A stretch of 64,000 nt of DNA from Campylobacteraceae bacterium (GCA_013215945.1 JABSOM010000004.1:62001-126000); one strand, 5' to 3'. Shown: positions 8,236 through 18,177, numbered from the stretch's first letter. The notes: generated by a model not told the origin, from the letters alone. Numbers and translations: made by a program.

Positions 8236-9531
8236 ATGAACAGTGATCAAAGTATATATAAACAGTTTTATACAAAACTGATTTTAGCTACCTCACTGTT
8301 CATTGCTATTTTATCCCTACTCTTTTATGGATATACGAAATCCACTATTTACGAAAGCATCCAAAACTCTTTATTAAATGATGCAAAACTCATTGTAAAA
8401 ACAAGTAAAAACTCTAAAATTGATATCAATAACTTTTTACTAATACGTAGTTCTGGTGTTACAATTGATTTGATTCAAATTAAAAACTTAGATAGGGTTA
8501 CTTACAGTAGATTCTCTAATGGGCAGGATTATTTTGCGCAGATTTTATATCCCCTTGATTTAAAAAACAAACATTTTATTAAAATTACAAAAAATATTAA
8601 TTCTTATATGCATATGTTAAATCAAATATTCCAAAATTTATTATTTATTTCTTTATTTGGATTATTTTTGGTCGTTTTTTATGCAGTTACAGTATCTAAG
8701 ACTTTGTTAAAACCTATTCTATTAATCAATGACAAACTTTCAAAAATGAATGAAAATTATATGACTCAAATTGATAAAAAATCCTTACCAAAAGAGTTTC
8801 ATCCTTTGGCTGATTCTATTAATGGTTTAACCAATAAAATTCAAACCTTTGTAAAATTTAAAAAAGAGTTGTTCATAGGTGCGGCCCATGAATTAAAAAC
8901 ACCCTTAGCTGTTATGAAATTAAAAAATGAAGTTACTTTGATAAAAGACAGAGATATATCAAGATATAAAGAAACGCTTCAATTATCAATTAAACAAATC
9001 AATGATATGAACTCCATGATTAGCTCAATTTTAGATATTGGAAGACAAGAAGGTGCACAGTTTGAAAAACCTATTGAATTAAACTTGGTTGAGTTTTTGC
9101 AAAGAAAAACCAATGATTATAGAATGTTAAGTTCACAAAAAAATATTACTATTACGTTTTATGCCAATGTTAATAAATATATTACCCTAATCCAACCCAC
9201 CTTATTAATTCAAATTATACAAAATTTTGTACAAAACGCAATTAAATTCACGCAAGATGATGGTTCCATCTCAATACGCTTAGAAAAAAGAAAAGATACA
9301 ATAGAAATATCAATTACAGATAATGGAAGTGGTATTGATGAGAGCATAGATTTATTTGCTCCTTTTAAAAGAGTAGGTACTCAAAGTGGTGCTGGGCTTG
9401 GATTATTTTTAGCAAAAAGTGCAGCAGATGCGCTGGGAGCTCAAATATATTTAAAAAACAGAACAGATACACAAGAAGGAACAATAGCTACATTAACGCT
9501 ATTGGTTAATCCTCGTTGCGATTTATTCTAG
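8236..9531 (+). CDS. membrane sensor histidine kinase partnered with the HsrA-like regulator
   Basis: Sensor kinase of 431 residues. Two membrane segments (about 14-34 and 133-154) flank a roughly 100-residue periplasmic sensor with no domain I recognise. A short HAMP-like linker follows, then HisKA with H218 in AAHELKTPL, and an HATPase domain with N box QNFVQNAIKFT, G1 box DNGSGID and G2 box GAGLGLFLAKSAA. It lies 11 bp after the regulator, so they are co-transcribed and presumably cognate. The signal is unknown. Confidence 0.9.
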   Translation: MNSDQSIYKQFYTKLILATSLFIAILSLLFYGYTKSTIYESIQNSLLNDAKLIVKTSKNSKIDINNFLLIRSSGVTIDLIQIKNLDRVTYSRFSNGQDYFAQILYPLDLKNKHFIKITKNINSYMHMLNQIFQNLLFISLFGLFLVVFYAVTVSKTLLKPILLINDKLSKMNENYMTQIDKKSLPKEFHPLADSINGLTNKIQTFVKFKKELFIGAAHELKTPLAVMKLKNEVTLIKDRDISRYKETLQLSIKQINDMNSMISSILDIGRQEGAQFEKPIELNLVEFLQRKTNDYRMLSSQKNITITFYANVNKYITLIQPTLLIQIIQNFVQNAIKFTQDDGSISIRLEKRKDTIEISITDNGSGIDESIDLFAPFKRVGTQSGAGLGLFLAKSAADALGAQIYLKNRTDTQEGTIATLTLLVNPRCDLF

Positions 9532-9534
9532 GTA

Positions 9535-9963
9535 TTATACTATTTTAGCGTGTTCAATTTTTGTACATTTATCTTGAACAATTTTAATAGAAGCATCATG
9601 TGCTCTTTGGCAAGCTTCATTATTAACAAGACCTAATTGTGTCCAAAGACAATCAATATCACCTCTTTTAATGGCCATATCTACAATAACATCAATTTCT
9701 TTTGCTTTTCTAAAAATATTAACCATATCTATTTTAAAAGGAATATCTGCTAACGATCTATAAACATCTTCCCCTAAGATTTGTTCTTCTTTTGGGTAAA
9801 CAGGCACGATTCTAAAGCCAACACTTTGCAAATATCTTGCAACTCTATTAGAATCTTTTTCCTCTTTAGGAGAACAACCAATTATAGCAATTGTTTTAGT
9901 ATTTTCAAAAATTCTATAAATCTCTGTTTCACTTGAGTTGATACTTGCTTCTTCATAATCCAT
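9535..9963 (-). CDS. CoA-binding (YccU-type Rossmann) protein
   Basis: Small cytosolic protein of 142 residues made almost entirely of a CoA_binding Rossmann domain: nucleotide-binding start KTIAIIGCSPKEEKDSNRVA at about 28-47, then VPVYPKE and a C-terminal DKCTKIEHAKI. It resembles E. coli YccU and the N-terminal part of acyl-CoA synthetase (NDP-forming) families but lacks any catalytic domain. Function is unknown. Convergent with the kinase gene, with 3 bp between the two stops. Confidence 0.8.
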   Translation of the reverse strand: MDYEEASINSSETEIYRIFENTKTIAIIGCSPKEEKDSNRVARYLQSVGFRIVPVYPKEEQILGEDVYRSLADIPFKIDMVNIFRKAKEIDVIVDMAIKRGDIDCLWTQLGLVNNEACQRAHDASIKIVQDKCTKIEHAKIV

Positions 9964-10024
9964 GTTAACTCCTTAATAATATCGGTAATTATTTATTATT
10001 ATACCTTTATTTTTGTCTTTTTAA

Positions 10025-11074
10025 CTAAGAGATTTTATCTAATTTATTTTGCAAGAATGCTCTTGTATCACTTAAATTAATGGATTCTCTGAAATCATCA
10101 AATTTACAACCAGAAGCATTTGGATGCCCTCCACCATTTGCTAGTTTAGTAGCAAGCATTGAAACATCTACTTTGCCATCCGCTCGTAAAGAAGTATTTC
10201 CTTTTCTTGAGATATCAATAAAAAAATCATAATCTGTATTGGCTTTCAAAAAAGCATTTGCAGGAATAGAAATACCCCCTAGTGTATAAGTGAAGATCCC
10301 TTTATGGCCTTTATAAGAAAGCGTTAAATCATCTTTAATAATATTTAAACAATGAACTAAATACTTAGATGATAAATTATCTATAGTGTCATTTTTAGCA
10401 TCTTGTTGTAAGTATTTTTTCTTTAAAAAATAAATCTTTTCATCCAAAACAATGGCTGCATTTTTTTCGTTAATTAATTTTCCCGCTTCTTTTAATAAAT
10501 AAATTCTAAAGTCTCTGTTTTCTTTTGCAAAAAGAATATTATTAATTTCTCGCACCTTAGAAATCATTGTTAAAAGTACTTTTCCAAATTCAAAATTATC
10601 TACTTCATCATCTAACCAAATATCAACAGCATTAATAGCAGCTACTAAAGGATCTAATATTTTTTTTTCATTTTCATCAAAAGCTTGAAATTTATCTTGC
10701 AAATATTCATAAACAATTTTAGTTGCACATCTTTTGGTATCTAAAAAATACCAGTCATATTTATCTGCGCTTTTTTGTCCTGTTCCATGATGATCTAAAA
10801 GCTGAAGTTCAATGTTTTTGCCTTCTTTATTTAAAGCAGATACTTCTTTATCTAAATCTTTAGCTTCCCCTGATGTTAAATTAACATCTGTAATCAAAAA
10901 AAGAACACTCTCGTTGTTTTCATTTTTAATTTCTTCTAAAACTTTTTTAATTGCCAATTTTACTTCCTGACCATAATTAGCATTTAAAAATGTTCCTGTT
11001 TTAAAATGTTCTTGCGTCAACATATGACAACCGTAACCATCTAAATCGGTATGCGAAATATGAAAAAGTTTCAT
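10025..11074 (-). CDS. DHH-family phosphoesterase
   Basis: Putative metal-dependent phosphodiesterase, 349 residues. Motif I is ISHTDLDGYGC (residues 6-16), a second Asp-containing segment is FLITDVN (about 59-65), and LLDHHGTGQ (about 93-101) is the DHH signature. The C-terminal DHHA1-like region has GGGHPNASGC near 313. The family includes oligonucleotide/pAp and cyclic-dinucleotide phosphodiesterases; the substrate here cannot be assigned. Its ATG overlaps the stop of the preceding Rrf2 gene by 4 bp, so expression is probably coupled to that regulator. Confidence 0.82.
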   Translation of the reverse strand: MKLFHISHTDLDGYGCHMLTQEHFKTGTFLNANYGQEVKLAIKKVLEEIKNENNESVLFLITDVNLTSGEAKDLDKEVSALNKEGKNIELQLLDHHGTGQKSADKYDWYFLDTKRCATKIVYEYLQDKFQAFDENEKKILDPLVAAINAVDIWLDDEVDNFEFGKVLLTMISKVREINNILFAKENRDFRIYLLKEAGKLINEKNAAIVLDEKIYFLKKKYLQQDAKNDTIDNLSSKYLVHCLNIIKDDLTLSYKGHKGIFTYTLGGISIPANAFLKANTDYDFFIDISRKGNTSLRADGKVDVSMLATKLANGGGHPNASGCKFDDFRESINLSDTRAFLQNKLDKIS

Positions 11075-11472
11075 GAAGTAAGATCTTTAAGCGTTAATTC
11101 TTCTAAGAAATTATTTACTTTACCTTGTAGGTTACTTAATAAAGGCCAGATAGTGCAAGTGCTTGCTATATCAGTGGGACAATCATGAATTGAGTGAGAA
11201 CACTCAAAAACAGAAGGAATTCGCTCTTCTGCAGCAGTAGTAATCTCTAAAATAGTTAATTCATCGTGTGCTCTTGCTAAAATAAAACCACCGTTAACAC
11301 CTCTTTGAGAAATAACGATTTTATTTTTGGCTAAGTTTTGCATTATTTTTGCTAAAAAAGACTTAGGGATATTGAGCTCTTTTGATAATTCATCTACATT
11401 CTTTGCTTTATCACTTTTAGTAATAGAAACTAAAGAAAGAAGTGCATACTCACTTTTTTTGGTTAATAACAT
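11071..11472 (-). CDS. Rrf2-family transcriptional regulator with three conserved cysteines
   Basis: Winged-helix regulator, 133 residues. The N-terminal helix-turn-helix includes ELSKELNIPKSFLAKIMQNL (29-48) and wing QRGVNGGFILA (56-66). C91, C98 and C106 in a C-x6-C-x7-C arrangement match the Fe-S-cluster ligands of IscR/NsrR-type members, so an iron-sulfur or nitric-oxide/redox sensor is likely. It is the first gene of a two-gene operon with the DHH phosphoesterase. The specific regulator class is not decided. Confidence 0.85.
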   Translation of the reverse strand: MLLTKKSEYALLSLVSITKSDKAKNVDELSKELNIPKSFLAKIMQNLAKNKIVISQRGVNGGFILARAHDELTILEITTAAEERIPSVFECSHSIHDCPTDIASTCTIWPLLSNLQGKVNNFLEELTLKDLTS

Positions 11473-11678
11473 TTTGGTCCTAATTTATATTCTTAAATTT
11501 ATAACATTATAGCGAAACTCAATCAAATTACATAAGTAAACAATATCTAAGGCCATACATGATAAAAACTTGATAACAGAGATATCTTTGATAGGAATAA
11601 CAAAAGAGACTAGAAGGGTACATTAAAGACTAAAGGCTTAGGCCTAAAAAAATCGACTTTCTTCAGGCTTAAGTATAA

Positions 11679-12488
11679 CTAAACAATAGCAATCCATATT
11701 TCTGTTCTTAAATCTTGATCTTTTACATCAGCTACAGTATATTCTTCAATAGGAGCTTCATTTCTTAGTTCTATATTGTTTTCTTTAATCCACGACCCAT
11801 ATATTGATATATACGTAGTAGCTAAACTTTTATAAGAACCTTTATGAAGAAATTTTGCATACTTTCCTCCCCCAATTGTTAAAATCTTAATATCATTTTT
11901 AAGAGCTACATCCTTATTTTTTTGTATACAAGCATCGTATCTTAGTTTATTTATTTCTACAAAATCTGGATCATCGTAGGTAATGCCAAAACATCTAGTA
12001 TCATCATCTAAGACTTTATTACTAACACCAAAATATACCAATTTTTCCCAAGCAGAATCACATTTCATGTAATCCCCAAGGTGACGTAAAGAATATACTT
12101 CAAACTCGTTTATCTTTTCAATTTTGATAGGTTCAATCATTTTAATATCCTGTAAGAATCTATTCGATTCTTTAATATAAGCACTAGGAGAACATGAAAA
12201 CATATTTTTAAAAGCTTTGTTAAAAGACGAAGCGGTATTAAAGCCAGAATTCATTGCAATAGAAGTAATACTTCCTTGTTTTAATTGTAACTTCATTACA
12301 GCTTCCTGCATTCTAAGGCGTTTAATGTATTTTTTAATACTCTCTCCTGTACATCCCAAAAAAATACGATGAAAATGAAAATATGAATATCCAGAAATCT
12401 TTATCAAGTCTTCGATTTCAACATATTCCAAATTTTCTTCAATTTCATTTAACACTTTAAACATAGTCTCTTTATATGTATTTTTCAA
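11679..12488 (-). CDS. AraC-family regulator with GyrI-like effector domain
   Basis: Transcription factor of 269 residues. The AraC double helix-turn-helix is at about 8-107, with EDLIKISGYSYFHFHRIF and the second motif ITSIAMNSGFNTASSFNKAFK. A GyrI-like small-molecule-binding domain is at about 113-269. This Rob/BmrR-type pairing commonly controls drug efflux. It is the 3'-most unit of an efflux locus on the same strand. A 17-bp motif just upstream (12536-12552) recurs in front of the RND operon and of the outer-membrane protein gene, making this protein the obvious candidate for the factor that binds it. Confidence 0.86.
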   Translation of the reverse strand: MKNTYKETMFKVLNEIEENLEYVEIEDLIKISGYSYFHFHRIFLGCTGESIKKYIKRLRMQEAVMKLQLKQGSITSIAMNSGFNTASSFNKAFKNMFSCSPSAYIKESNRFLQDIKMIEPIKIEKINEFEVYSLRHLGDYMKCDSAWEKLVYFGVSNKVLDDDTRCFGITYDDPDFVEINKLRYDACIQKNKDVALKNDIKILTIGGGKYAKFLHKGSYKSLATTYISIYGSWIKENNIELRNEAPIEEYTVADVKDQDLRTEIWIAIV

Positions 12489-12535
12489 TTTCTCTCCTAA
12501 AACTTGATAAATTATAACAAGATAGAAAAATTAAA

Positions 12536-12552
12536 ACTTTTCCAAACTTGCT
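12536..12552 (-). promoter_or_regulatory. copy 1 of shared efflux-locus motif (upstream of AraC gene)
   Basis: Plus-strand sequence ACTTTTCCAAACTTGCT, 48 bp before the AraC-family start. Matches ACTTTTCCAAANNTGCT, also found at 18655-18671 and 19769-19785. Probable operator or activator site. Confidence 0.6.
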
Positions 12553-12582
12553 TTGTTTTAAACATTTTTACGACTATTCTTT

Positions 12583-13755
12583 TTATTCATTATAAGGCTT
12601 TAGTTTTTTATATATTTTGTTTATGATGAGCTTTTTATCTATTGTCAAAATTTTAATTTTCAAGGTATTGATTTTGATAGTATTCAACATTCTATTTACA
12701 TCGTCTACTGTTTTTAAAGAATAGTGATGCATTTCTTTCACTGTTAAAAAAATATTTTCATATTTTCTTAAGATCTTCACACTATTTTTTATTTTGTTAT
12801 TTATTAATTTTATATCTTCTTTGATATATTTATAAAAAAGAATTTCATCTTTTTTTCTTTCTGCTAATTTTTTACCAGCCAATTTAAAAGAGATATTTTT
12901 TACAGCACGTTCTTTTTTACTATTATAATCAAAAGGAATATTAAGTTTTAAACCATAAGAATAAAAAGTATCATTTTTTTCTCTTTCCATATTTTCATAA
13001 CCATAAGTAGCATAGGCTGATATTTTTGGCAAAAATAAAGATGCTGTTATTTCACGATCTAAACCATTTTTTTCGTAGCTTAAAACATCTACTTTAATAT
13101 TAATATTGTTATTCATAAAAATATCAAATGAAACCATTCTGTTTTGACTTACGTCTATATCTTTGTAATTTTCATTAGATATAGATGCAAGTTCTAATAA
13201 TAAGCTGTTTTTTTTAATTAATAAATCTTCTTTTTCATTCTTATGTTCTACTACTTCTATAATACTTTCATCCAAAACAAATAATTCCAATAAACCATTT
13301 TTGTACATATTTTCTTGTTTAAGTATATCTATGTTTTTATTAGAAATAAAATATTCTACTTTTTCTATTTGTAAATCAATTTTACTTAAATTTAATACCA
13401 TTTCATAAATATTTGATTCTAGGATTCTTCGATTTTTTATATATTCCAGAGTGCTTATTTTCTTAAGTATTTTGGCTTTATCTATTGTTTTAGTAATACC
13501 TCCACTTTTATAAATATCTTGTTCAATATTAATAAAAATTTTTTTATTTTTCATGCTTGCACTAGAATTTATATGTTTATTTTTTGATAAATCTACTTCA
13601 AATATCACAGGGTTTATCCAAGAATGTTCTAGTATATCTGCTTGATTTTGTTTGATTTTATTCTTATCGTTTAATATCTCAGTTTGTTGTGGGCTTAGTA
13701 TTTCTTGTGAAAAACAAACAACATTTATAAATAAAAAAAGTATTAATGTTCTCAT
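12583..13755 (-). CDS. TolC-like outer-membrane efflux channel, short and divergent
   Basis: 390 residues with a signal peptide (about 1-16, RTLILFLFINVVCFS). Long helical stretches rich in Lys, Ile and Asn, with two repeated helical halves as in TolC/OEP proteins, for example NRRILESNIYEMVLNLSKID and a second helical pair after SYGLKLNIPFDYNSKKE. Typical OEPs are 420-480 residues, so this one is short. It is the last gene of the RND operon, its start sharing one base with the adaptor stop. OEP family placement rests on architecture and context more than motifs. Confidence 0.72.
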   Translation of the reverse strand: MRTLILFLFINVVCFSQEILSPQQTEILNDKNKIKQNQADILEHSWINPVIFEVDLSKNKHINSSASMKNKKIFINIEQDIYKSGGITKTIDKAKILKKISTLEYIKNRRILESNIYEMVLNLSKIDLQIEKVEYFISNKNIDILKQENMYKNGLLELFVLDESIIEVVEHKNEKEDLLIKKNSLLLELASISNENYKDIDVSQNRMVSFDIFMNNNINIKVDVLSYEKNGLDREITASLFLPKISAYATYGYENMEREKNDTFYSYGLKLNIPFDYNSKKERAVKNISFKLAGKKLAERKKDEILFYKYIKEDIKLINNKIKNSVKILRKYENIFLTVKEMHHYSLKTVDDVNRMLNTIKINTLKIKILTIDKKLIINKIYKKLKPYNE

Positions 13756-14471
13756 TATTTGAACTCCACACTTACTACTTTTCCAAAAGTAGTCTTTTTA
13801 TTACTTTTTTTGTATAAAATAATTTTATGTGTAGAAACTCTTATTTCATCTTTTAATCTAGAAATATGAAAAACCTTATACAGCGATTTTTCTCCATTGA
13901 TAAAAATATTTTTTTCCTTTATGTTGTTTAAAGCCTTAAAACTTAGATACAAAACAATTCTTTCTTTTTTTAGGTCATAGGTTTCATATAATAAATCTCC
14001 TTGTGAAACATAAGATCCTTTTTCAAAATAAATTTTACTTAAATAGGTGTTTTCTAAATAAAAATGTTTTTTTTCTTTAGTTCTTATTTCTATTTCCATT
14101 TCTTTTTCTAAAGTATTTAATTCCTGTAAACTTTCAAAAAAAGCTAGTTTTTCGTTGTTTTTATCATAAATACTGATTTGTTTAATTTTGGATTTTTTTA
14201 TATATTTGTCTTTTTTTATTTCTACAATATTCTTTTGTGTTTTTAAACGTTGTTCTAAAAATTTAATATTTATATTTTGATCTTTATCGTTTATTTTTAA
14301 TATTAATTCCTGCTCTTGAATATTTGAAAATATTTTTTTATCTTGCACATATTCAACCACTCCACTTATTTGAGACCTTACTTCAATTTTTTTATACGCT
14401 TCAATTTTTCCCATATAAATGTTAGCATTACAATACATAACAATAAGTATTAGGCAAAGTATTTTTTTCAT
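13755..14471 (-). CDS. small RND periplasmic adaptor (membrane fusion protein)
   Basis: Exported protein of 238 residues with a signal peptide (about 1-17). The start KIEAYKKIEVRSQISGVVEYV is the classic lipoyl-domain entry of adaptors. A central coiled-coil hairpin runs from about 75 to 135, and the second lipoyl half is ENTYLSKIYFEKGSYVSQGDLLYE. The usual beta-barrel and membrane-proximal domains are strongly reduced: adaptors normally have 350-400 residues. One base is shared with both the upstream RND and downstream TolC-like genes. Role inferred from context plus the lipoyl motif. Confidence 0.78.
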   Translation of the reverse strand: MKKILCLILIVMYCNANIYMGKIEAYKKIEVRSQISGVVEYVQDKKIFSNIQEQELILKINDKDQNINIKFLEQRLKTQKNIVEIKKDKYIKKSKIKQISIYDKNNEKLAFFESLQELNTLEKEMEIEIRTKEKKHFYLENTYLSKIYFEKGSYVSQGDLLYETYDLKKERIVLYLSFKALNNIKEKNIFINGEKSLYKVFHISRLKDEIRVSTHKIILYKKSNKKTTFGKVVSVEFK

Positions 14472-17400
14472 TATTTTTCCTTTTTTATTTTAAATACCAA
14501 AACAAAAAATGTTGGCAAAAAAACCAGTGTTAAAACAGTTCCCCATAAGAGCCCAAAACCAAGAGAAACCGCAATAGGTTGTAATACTTTGGCCTGTCCA
14601 CTTGCAAAAAAGATTAAAGAAATCAAACCTAAGAAAGTAGTAATAGAAGTAATTAAAATGGGTCGTAACCTTAATTTAGCTCTTGTTATGACCTCTTCAA
14701 CTGTTGTACTATGTCGTACAAACTCTAACATCACAATAGCATCGTTTACAACAACACCAGCCAAACCAAGAAGCCCAATTATAGAAGTTAGGGATAAATT
14801 TAAATCAAGTATTAAATGTCCAAAAAGGGAGCCTAAAAAAGAAAAAGGGATTAATGCTAAAATCATAAAACTGAGTCTAAAAGAATTAAAAAGTAATAAC
14901 AAGGTAAAAAATATTAAAAGTAACGCTAGTAAAAAAGCCATACTCATTTCTTCTAACATTCTGTCATTTTGTTCTTTTTCCCCCTCTAGCATAATTTTCA
15001 CACCAAGTTTTTTATATTTATCCAAAGTAGTGTTCAATAAATCAAGCGTTTCTATTGCTGTTATGATTTTATTATTTACATTTGCACTTATTGTTTTTAC
15101 TTCGTATTGGTTTATTTTCTCTATAAACTCAAAGGTATTCTTAAATTCAAAATCGCAGATATCACTTAGAAATATTTTTTTATTTGTATTTGGAATATTT
15201 AGTTCATACGCAATCAACATATTTATATCGTCTTTATTTTCATCATAACTTATAAGATCAAAAATACCTTCTTTGTTTAAGCCCTTATTTTGTACAGACT
15301 TTGAAAAAGAGGGTCTTAAACTATTGAATAATATTTCTTCATTGAACCCCAAACTCTCGCCATAAGAGTTCAATTTTAATTTTAATTCTTTTGTTCCAAG
15401 TTTTGTATTGTTGTTTACAGAACCTACACCTTTTATTTCTTTTAGTTTTTGCTCAATTTCTTTACTTGCTTGATTTAAAAGTTTCTCATTTTTAGAACTT
15501 AATAAGATTTCTATATCATTATCAGTAATACCTGTTTCCGCTTTTGACATTGTAAGTGTTTTTAAAGCATCAGTTTTATGCTCTTTAAAAAGGTTCTTTA
15601 TTTTTTCAATAATTTCTTCATCACTCAAAACTCTTATTTTTTTTCTATCATCTTTGTTTAATGCCAAAAAAGGAGATATATATTCTTCCATAAAATTTTC
15701 AGGTTTTTTGTCATATAGTTCTAATTGAAAGTTAAAAAATGATTCTTTTAAGGTAAAATCATCTTCACTTACTTTATATCCAACCCCATAAGAAATTGTT
15801 TTTATAAACAATTCATTTTTATGCTTTAATAAAATTTCTTCAAATATTTTACTTTTTTCAAATGTTTCATTTACTTTGGTATTCTTTTTAAAACTGCCAT
15901 CTATATTGATTTCATTAGAGTCAAATTCTGGCAGTAAATTATATTTCATGCTACTTGCTAAAAATATTGTTAGAAGAGGAATAAGGACTATAAATAATAA
16001 TAGAAAAGTTTTTTTGTAATCAATGATTTTATGTAAAAAACTTGAATAAAAGTTTAGTGCTTTACTCCAATCTAATTCTTTATCTTCTTTTTTCAAAATA
16101 TGCAAAGCATGTATGGGCAAAAATATATAACTTTCTATTAAAGAAGCAATCATTAGAATAACAACAGATACAGGAATCAATATTAAAAATTGACCCAATT
16201 CATTTGTCAATACCATCATAGGCAAAAAAGCAAAAACAGTTGTTAAAGAGGAAGCCAAAACAGGAAGCATTACTTCTTTGCAGGCCTCTTTTGTAGCTTG
16301 CAATTTATTTTCACCTAAAACAATATGTCTTTGTATATTTTCAGCAATAATAATTGCATCATCCACTAATATTCCTAGTATTAATAAAACACCAATCAAG
16401 GTAATCATATTAATACTATACGAAGTAAAAGACAAAAATACCAATGCAAACAAAATAGCAGTAGGTATTCCTAAAACAACAATAAAAGCAACTCTTTTAT
16501 TTATTAAAATATATAAAGCCAAAGAAACCAAAATCAAACCAAACAAAATCCCTGAGACAATAGTATTAAGCCTATTTTTTATTAATACAGAAGAATCTTC
16601 AATAATTGATATATTAATGTTTTGATGCTTTTGATTTAAGTTATTTACATAGTTTCTGACTTCTTTTGCTAAAATTATTGCATCTGCTTTATTATTCTTA
16701 TACATAGCCAATTGCACATTTGATTTACCATTTACTTTTGAAATAACTTTCTCTTCATTACGTTTATATTCAACTCTGGATATATCTTTTAGATATATTG
16801 TTTTATCATCAATTTTTAATAAGGTATTTAAATAAGCCTCAACACTTTTTTTTCCATTTATATTGGATAAAAAATAACTCTCTTTTTCATCATCAATCTG
16901 GCCAATAGGAAATATATTAGACAAGCGTTTTATTTCTTCAAATAAAATATTTTTATCAAGATTATAGAGTTCTATTTTTCTATTATCAAAAATAACTTCA
17001 AATACTTTTTTCGTATCTTCAAAAAGTATTATTTCTGAAACATTATTTAACAATAAGAGTTTATTTTTAATTTCATCTGCAAAAGTAATTAATTTATCTT
17101 TAGATACTGAATTAGAAGAAAAAATAACATTTAGCAAAGGTGCTTTCCAATCTGTTGTATAAGCACTTGGTTCCTTCATATCTGAGGGCAAATCAGATTT
17201 TGCATTAGAAATAATATTTTTCGTTTTGTCTAAAACTTTAGCTTCATTTGAGTATTCCTCCAAAGTCAAAACAATTGTAAAACTTCCTTGTGAAATATAA
17301 GATTCAATTTTTTGAATTCCGTCTAAGGCTTTTAATTCGTTTTCAAGGGGAATTACAGCCATCTTATTTAAAGCATCGTTACTAATATTTGTATAGAAAC

Positions 17401-17548
17401 CACTTACAATAATTTTATCAATTTTAATAATAGGAAACACATCTTTGGCTATTTTTCCATAGGCAAAAAAACCTGCAAGAATTAAAATTAGAAACAGCGA
17501 ATAATTTAGTTTTGTCCGTTTTAAAAAAAAATCTACTATTCTTATCAC
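14471..17548 (-). CDS. RND-family inner-membrane efflux transporter
   Basis: Proton-driven pump of 1025 residues with the AcrB-type layout: TM1 (about 15-33), large periplasmic loop, TM2-6 (about 328-490), a cytoplasmic linker, TM7 (about 515), a second loop, and TM8-12 at the C terminus. The proton-relay pair D396/D397 is present in LGILVDDAIIIAEN, and the TM10 region reads GVVVNDAIVMLEF. Start ATGs and stops overlap with both neighbours. Substrate is unknown; the sequence looks closer to the uncharacterised RND branch than to AcrB itself. It may export a lipid-like or toxic compound given the exported partner genes upstream. Confidence 0.93.
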   Translation of the reverse strand: MIRIVDFFLKRTKLNYSLFLILILAGFFAYGKIAKDVFPIIKIDKIIVSGFYTNISNDALNKMAVIPLENELKALDGIQKIESYISQGSFTIVLTLEEYSNEAKVLDKTKNIISNAKSDLPSDMKEPSAYTTDWKAPLLNVIFSSNSVSKDKLITFADEIKNKLLLLNNVSEIILFEDTKKVFEVIFDNRKIELYNLDKNILFEEIKRLSNIFPIGQIDDEKESYFLSNINGKKSVEAYLNTLLKIDDKTIYLKDISRVEYKRNEEKVISKVNGKSNVQLAMYKNNKADAIILAKEVRNYVNNLNQKHQNINISIIEDSSVLIKNRLNTIVSGILFGLILVSLALYILINKRVAFIVVLGIPTAILFALVFLSFTSYSINMITLIGVLLILGILVDDAIIIAENIQRHIVLGENKLQATKEACKEVMLPVLASSLTTVFAFLPMMVLTNELGQFLILIPVSVVILMIASLIESYIFLPIHALHILKKEDKELDWSKALNFYSSFLHKIIDYKKTFLLLFIVLIPLLTIFLASSMKYNLLPEFDSNEINIDGSFKKNTKVNETFEKSKIFEEILLKHKNELFIKTISYGVGYKVSEDDFTLKESFFNFQLELYDKKPENFMEEYISPFLALNKDDRKKIRVLSDEEIIEKIKNLFKEHKTDALKTLTMSKAETGITDNDIEILLSSKNEKLLNQASKEIEQKLKEIKGVGSVNNNTKLGTKELKLKLNSYGESLGFNEEILFNSLRPSFSKSVQNKGLNKEGIFDLISYDENKDDINMLIAYELNIPNTNKKIFLSDICDFEFKNTFEFIEKINQYEVKTISANVNNKIITAIETLDLLNTTLDKYKKLGVKIMLEGEKEQNDRMLEEMSMAFLLALLLIFFTLLLLFNSFRLSFMILALIPFSFLGSLFGHLILDLNLSLTSIIGLLGLAGVVVNDAIVMLEFVRHSTTVEEVITRAKLRLRPILITSITTFLGLISLIFFASGQAKVLQPIAVSLGFGLLWGTVLTLVFLPTFFVLVFKIKKEK

Positions 17549-18177
17549 TTATACTCCTCTTTTTTAAGCAGAGAAGCTTGAAAAAAATCATTTTCAAAAT
17601 AAATTAAAACTGCATTTTTAGTATAAACTCTAAGCTCTTTTTCTTTTCTGCTGTTTAATACTTCAAAAGTATAACTTTTGTTATTCTTATTTTTTAAGGT
17701 GTAATGTACTTGCAGTTTTTTTGCTTCAAAAGCATCGTAGGTTTTTATTGTAAATGATTTTTTACCTATATTTCTCGCTAAAAACTCTTTGTTAATTTTA
17801 AAAGCAGATACATCAATACCTTTAATATCTAATATTGTCTCATTTGAATATACAAGGTGATTACCTTTTTTTAAAGCTTTTATTTTTTTTATCTTTCCAT
17901 CATCATTTTCCATAATCTCAAAAGATACTAATTCCTTATTCTTATAAAAAGATTTTTCGATATAAGTATAAAAATAAGTAAAAAAGACAGAAGAAATGTT
18001 AATAGTCATCTTTGTAATCAACTCATTTTCTTTCTCCACTATTGTCATTTTTCCAATTATTTTTCCTTCACTTTGTAATATGTATTCTAAATATTGTTTA
18101 TCTTTAGCTTCGATATGTGTAAAGAAAATAAGTACAAGAAGCAGGTGTTTAAGGCCATATATAGTTTTACACTTCAT
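17545..18177 (-). CDS. exported beta-rich protein of RND operon (DUF3108/DUF6134-like)
   Basis: 210 residues with an N-terminal signal sequence (about 9-24). The mature part is mostly predicted beta-strands; the opening LEYILQSEGKIIGKMTIVEK has the 'YxVxxxGxxIG' feel of DUF3108/DUF6134 periplasmic proteins, a resemblance by eye only. No cysteine pair, lipobox or catalytic motif. The stop overlaps the RND start by 4 bp and its start overlaps the previous gene by 11 bp, so it is an integral part of the operon. A lipid- or substrate-delivery role is possible but inferred. Confidence 0.7.
   Translation of the reverse strand: MKCKTIYGLKHLLLVLIFFTHIEAKDKQYLEYILQSEGKIIGKMTIVEKENELITKMTINISSVFFTYFYTYIEKSFYKNKELVSFEIMENDDGKIKKIKALKKGNHLVYSNETILDIKGIDVSAFKINKEFLARNIGKKSFTIKTYDAFEAKKLQVHYTLKNKNNKSYTFEVLNSRKEKELRVYTKNAVLIYFENDFFQASLLKKEEYK

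Noticed and set aside
11560-11678. Imperfect inverted repeat around TAGGCCTA and AGGCTTAAG after the AraC gene
   Set aside because: Mismatched stem with a long loop and no convincing T-run; could be chance.
14589-16625. Plus-strand frames of 219 and 115 residues inside the RND gene
   Set aside because: Antisense shadows of a full-length RND protein; their sequences are low-complexity Lys/Ser/Ile-rich without domain features.
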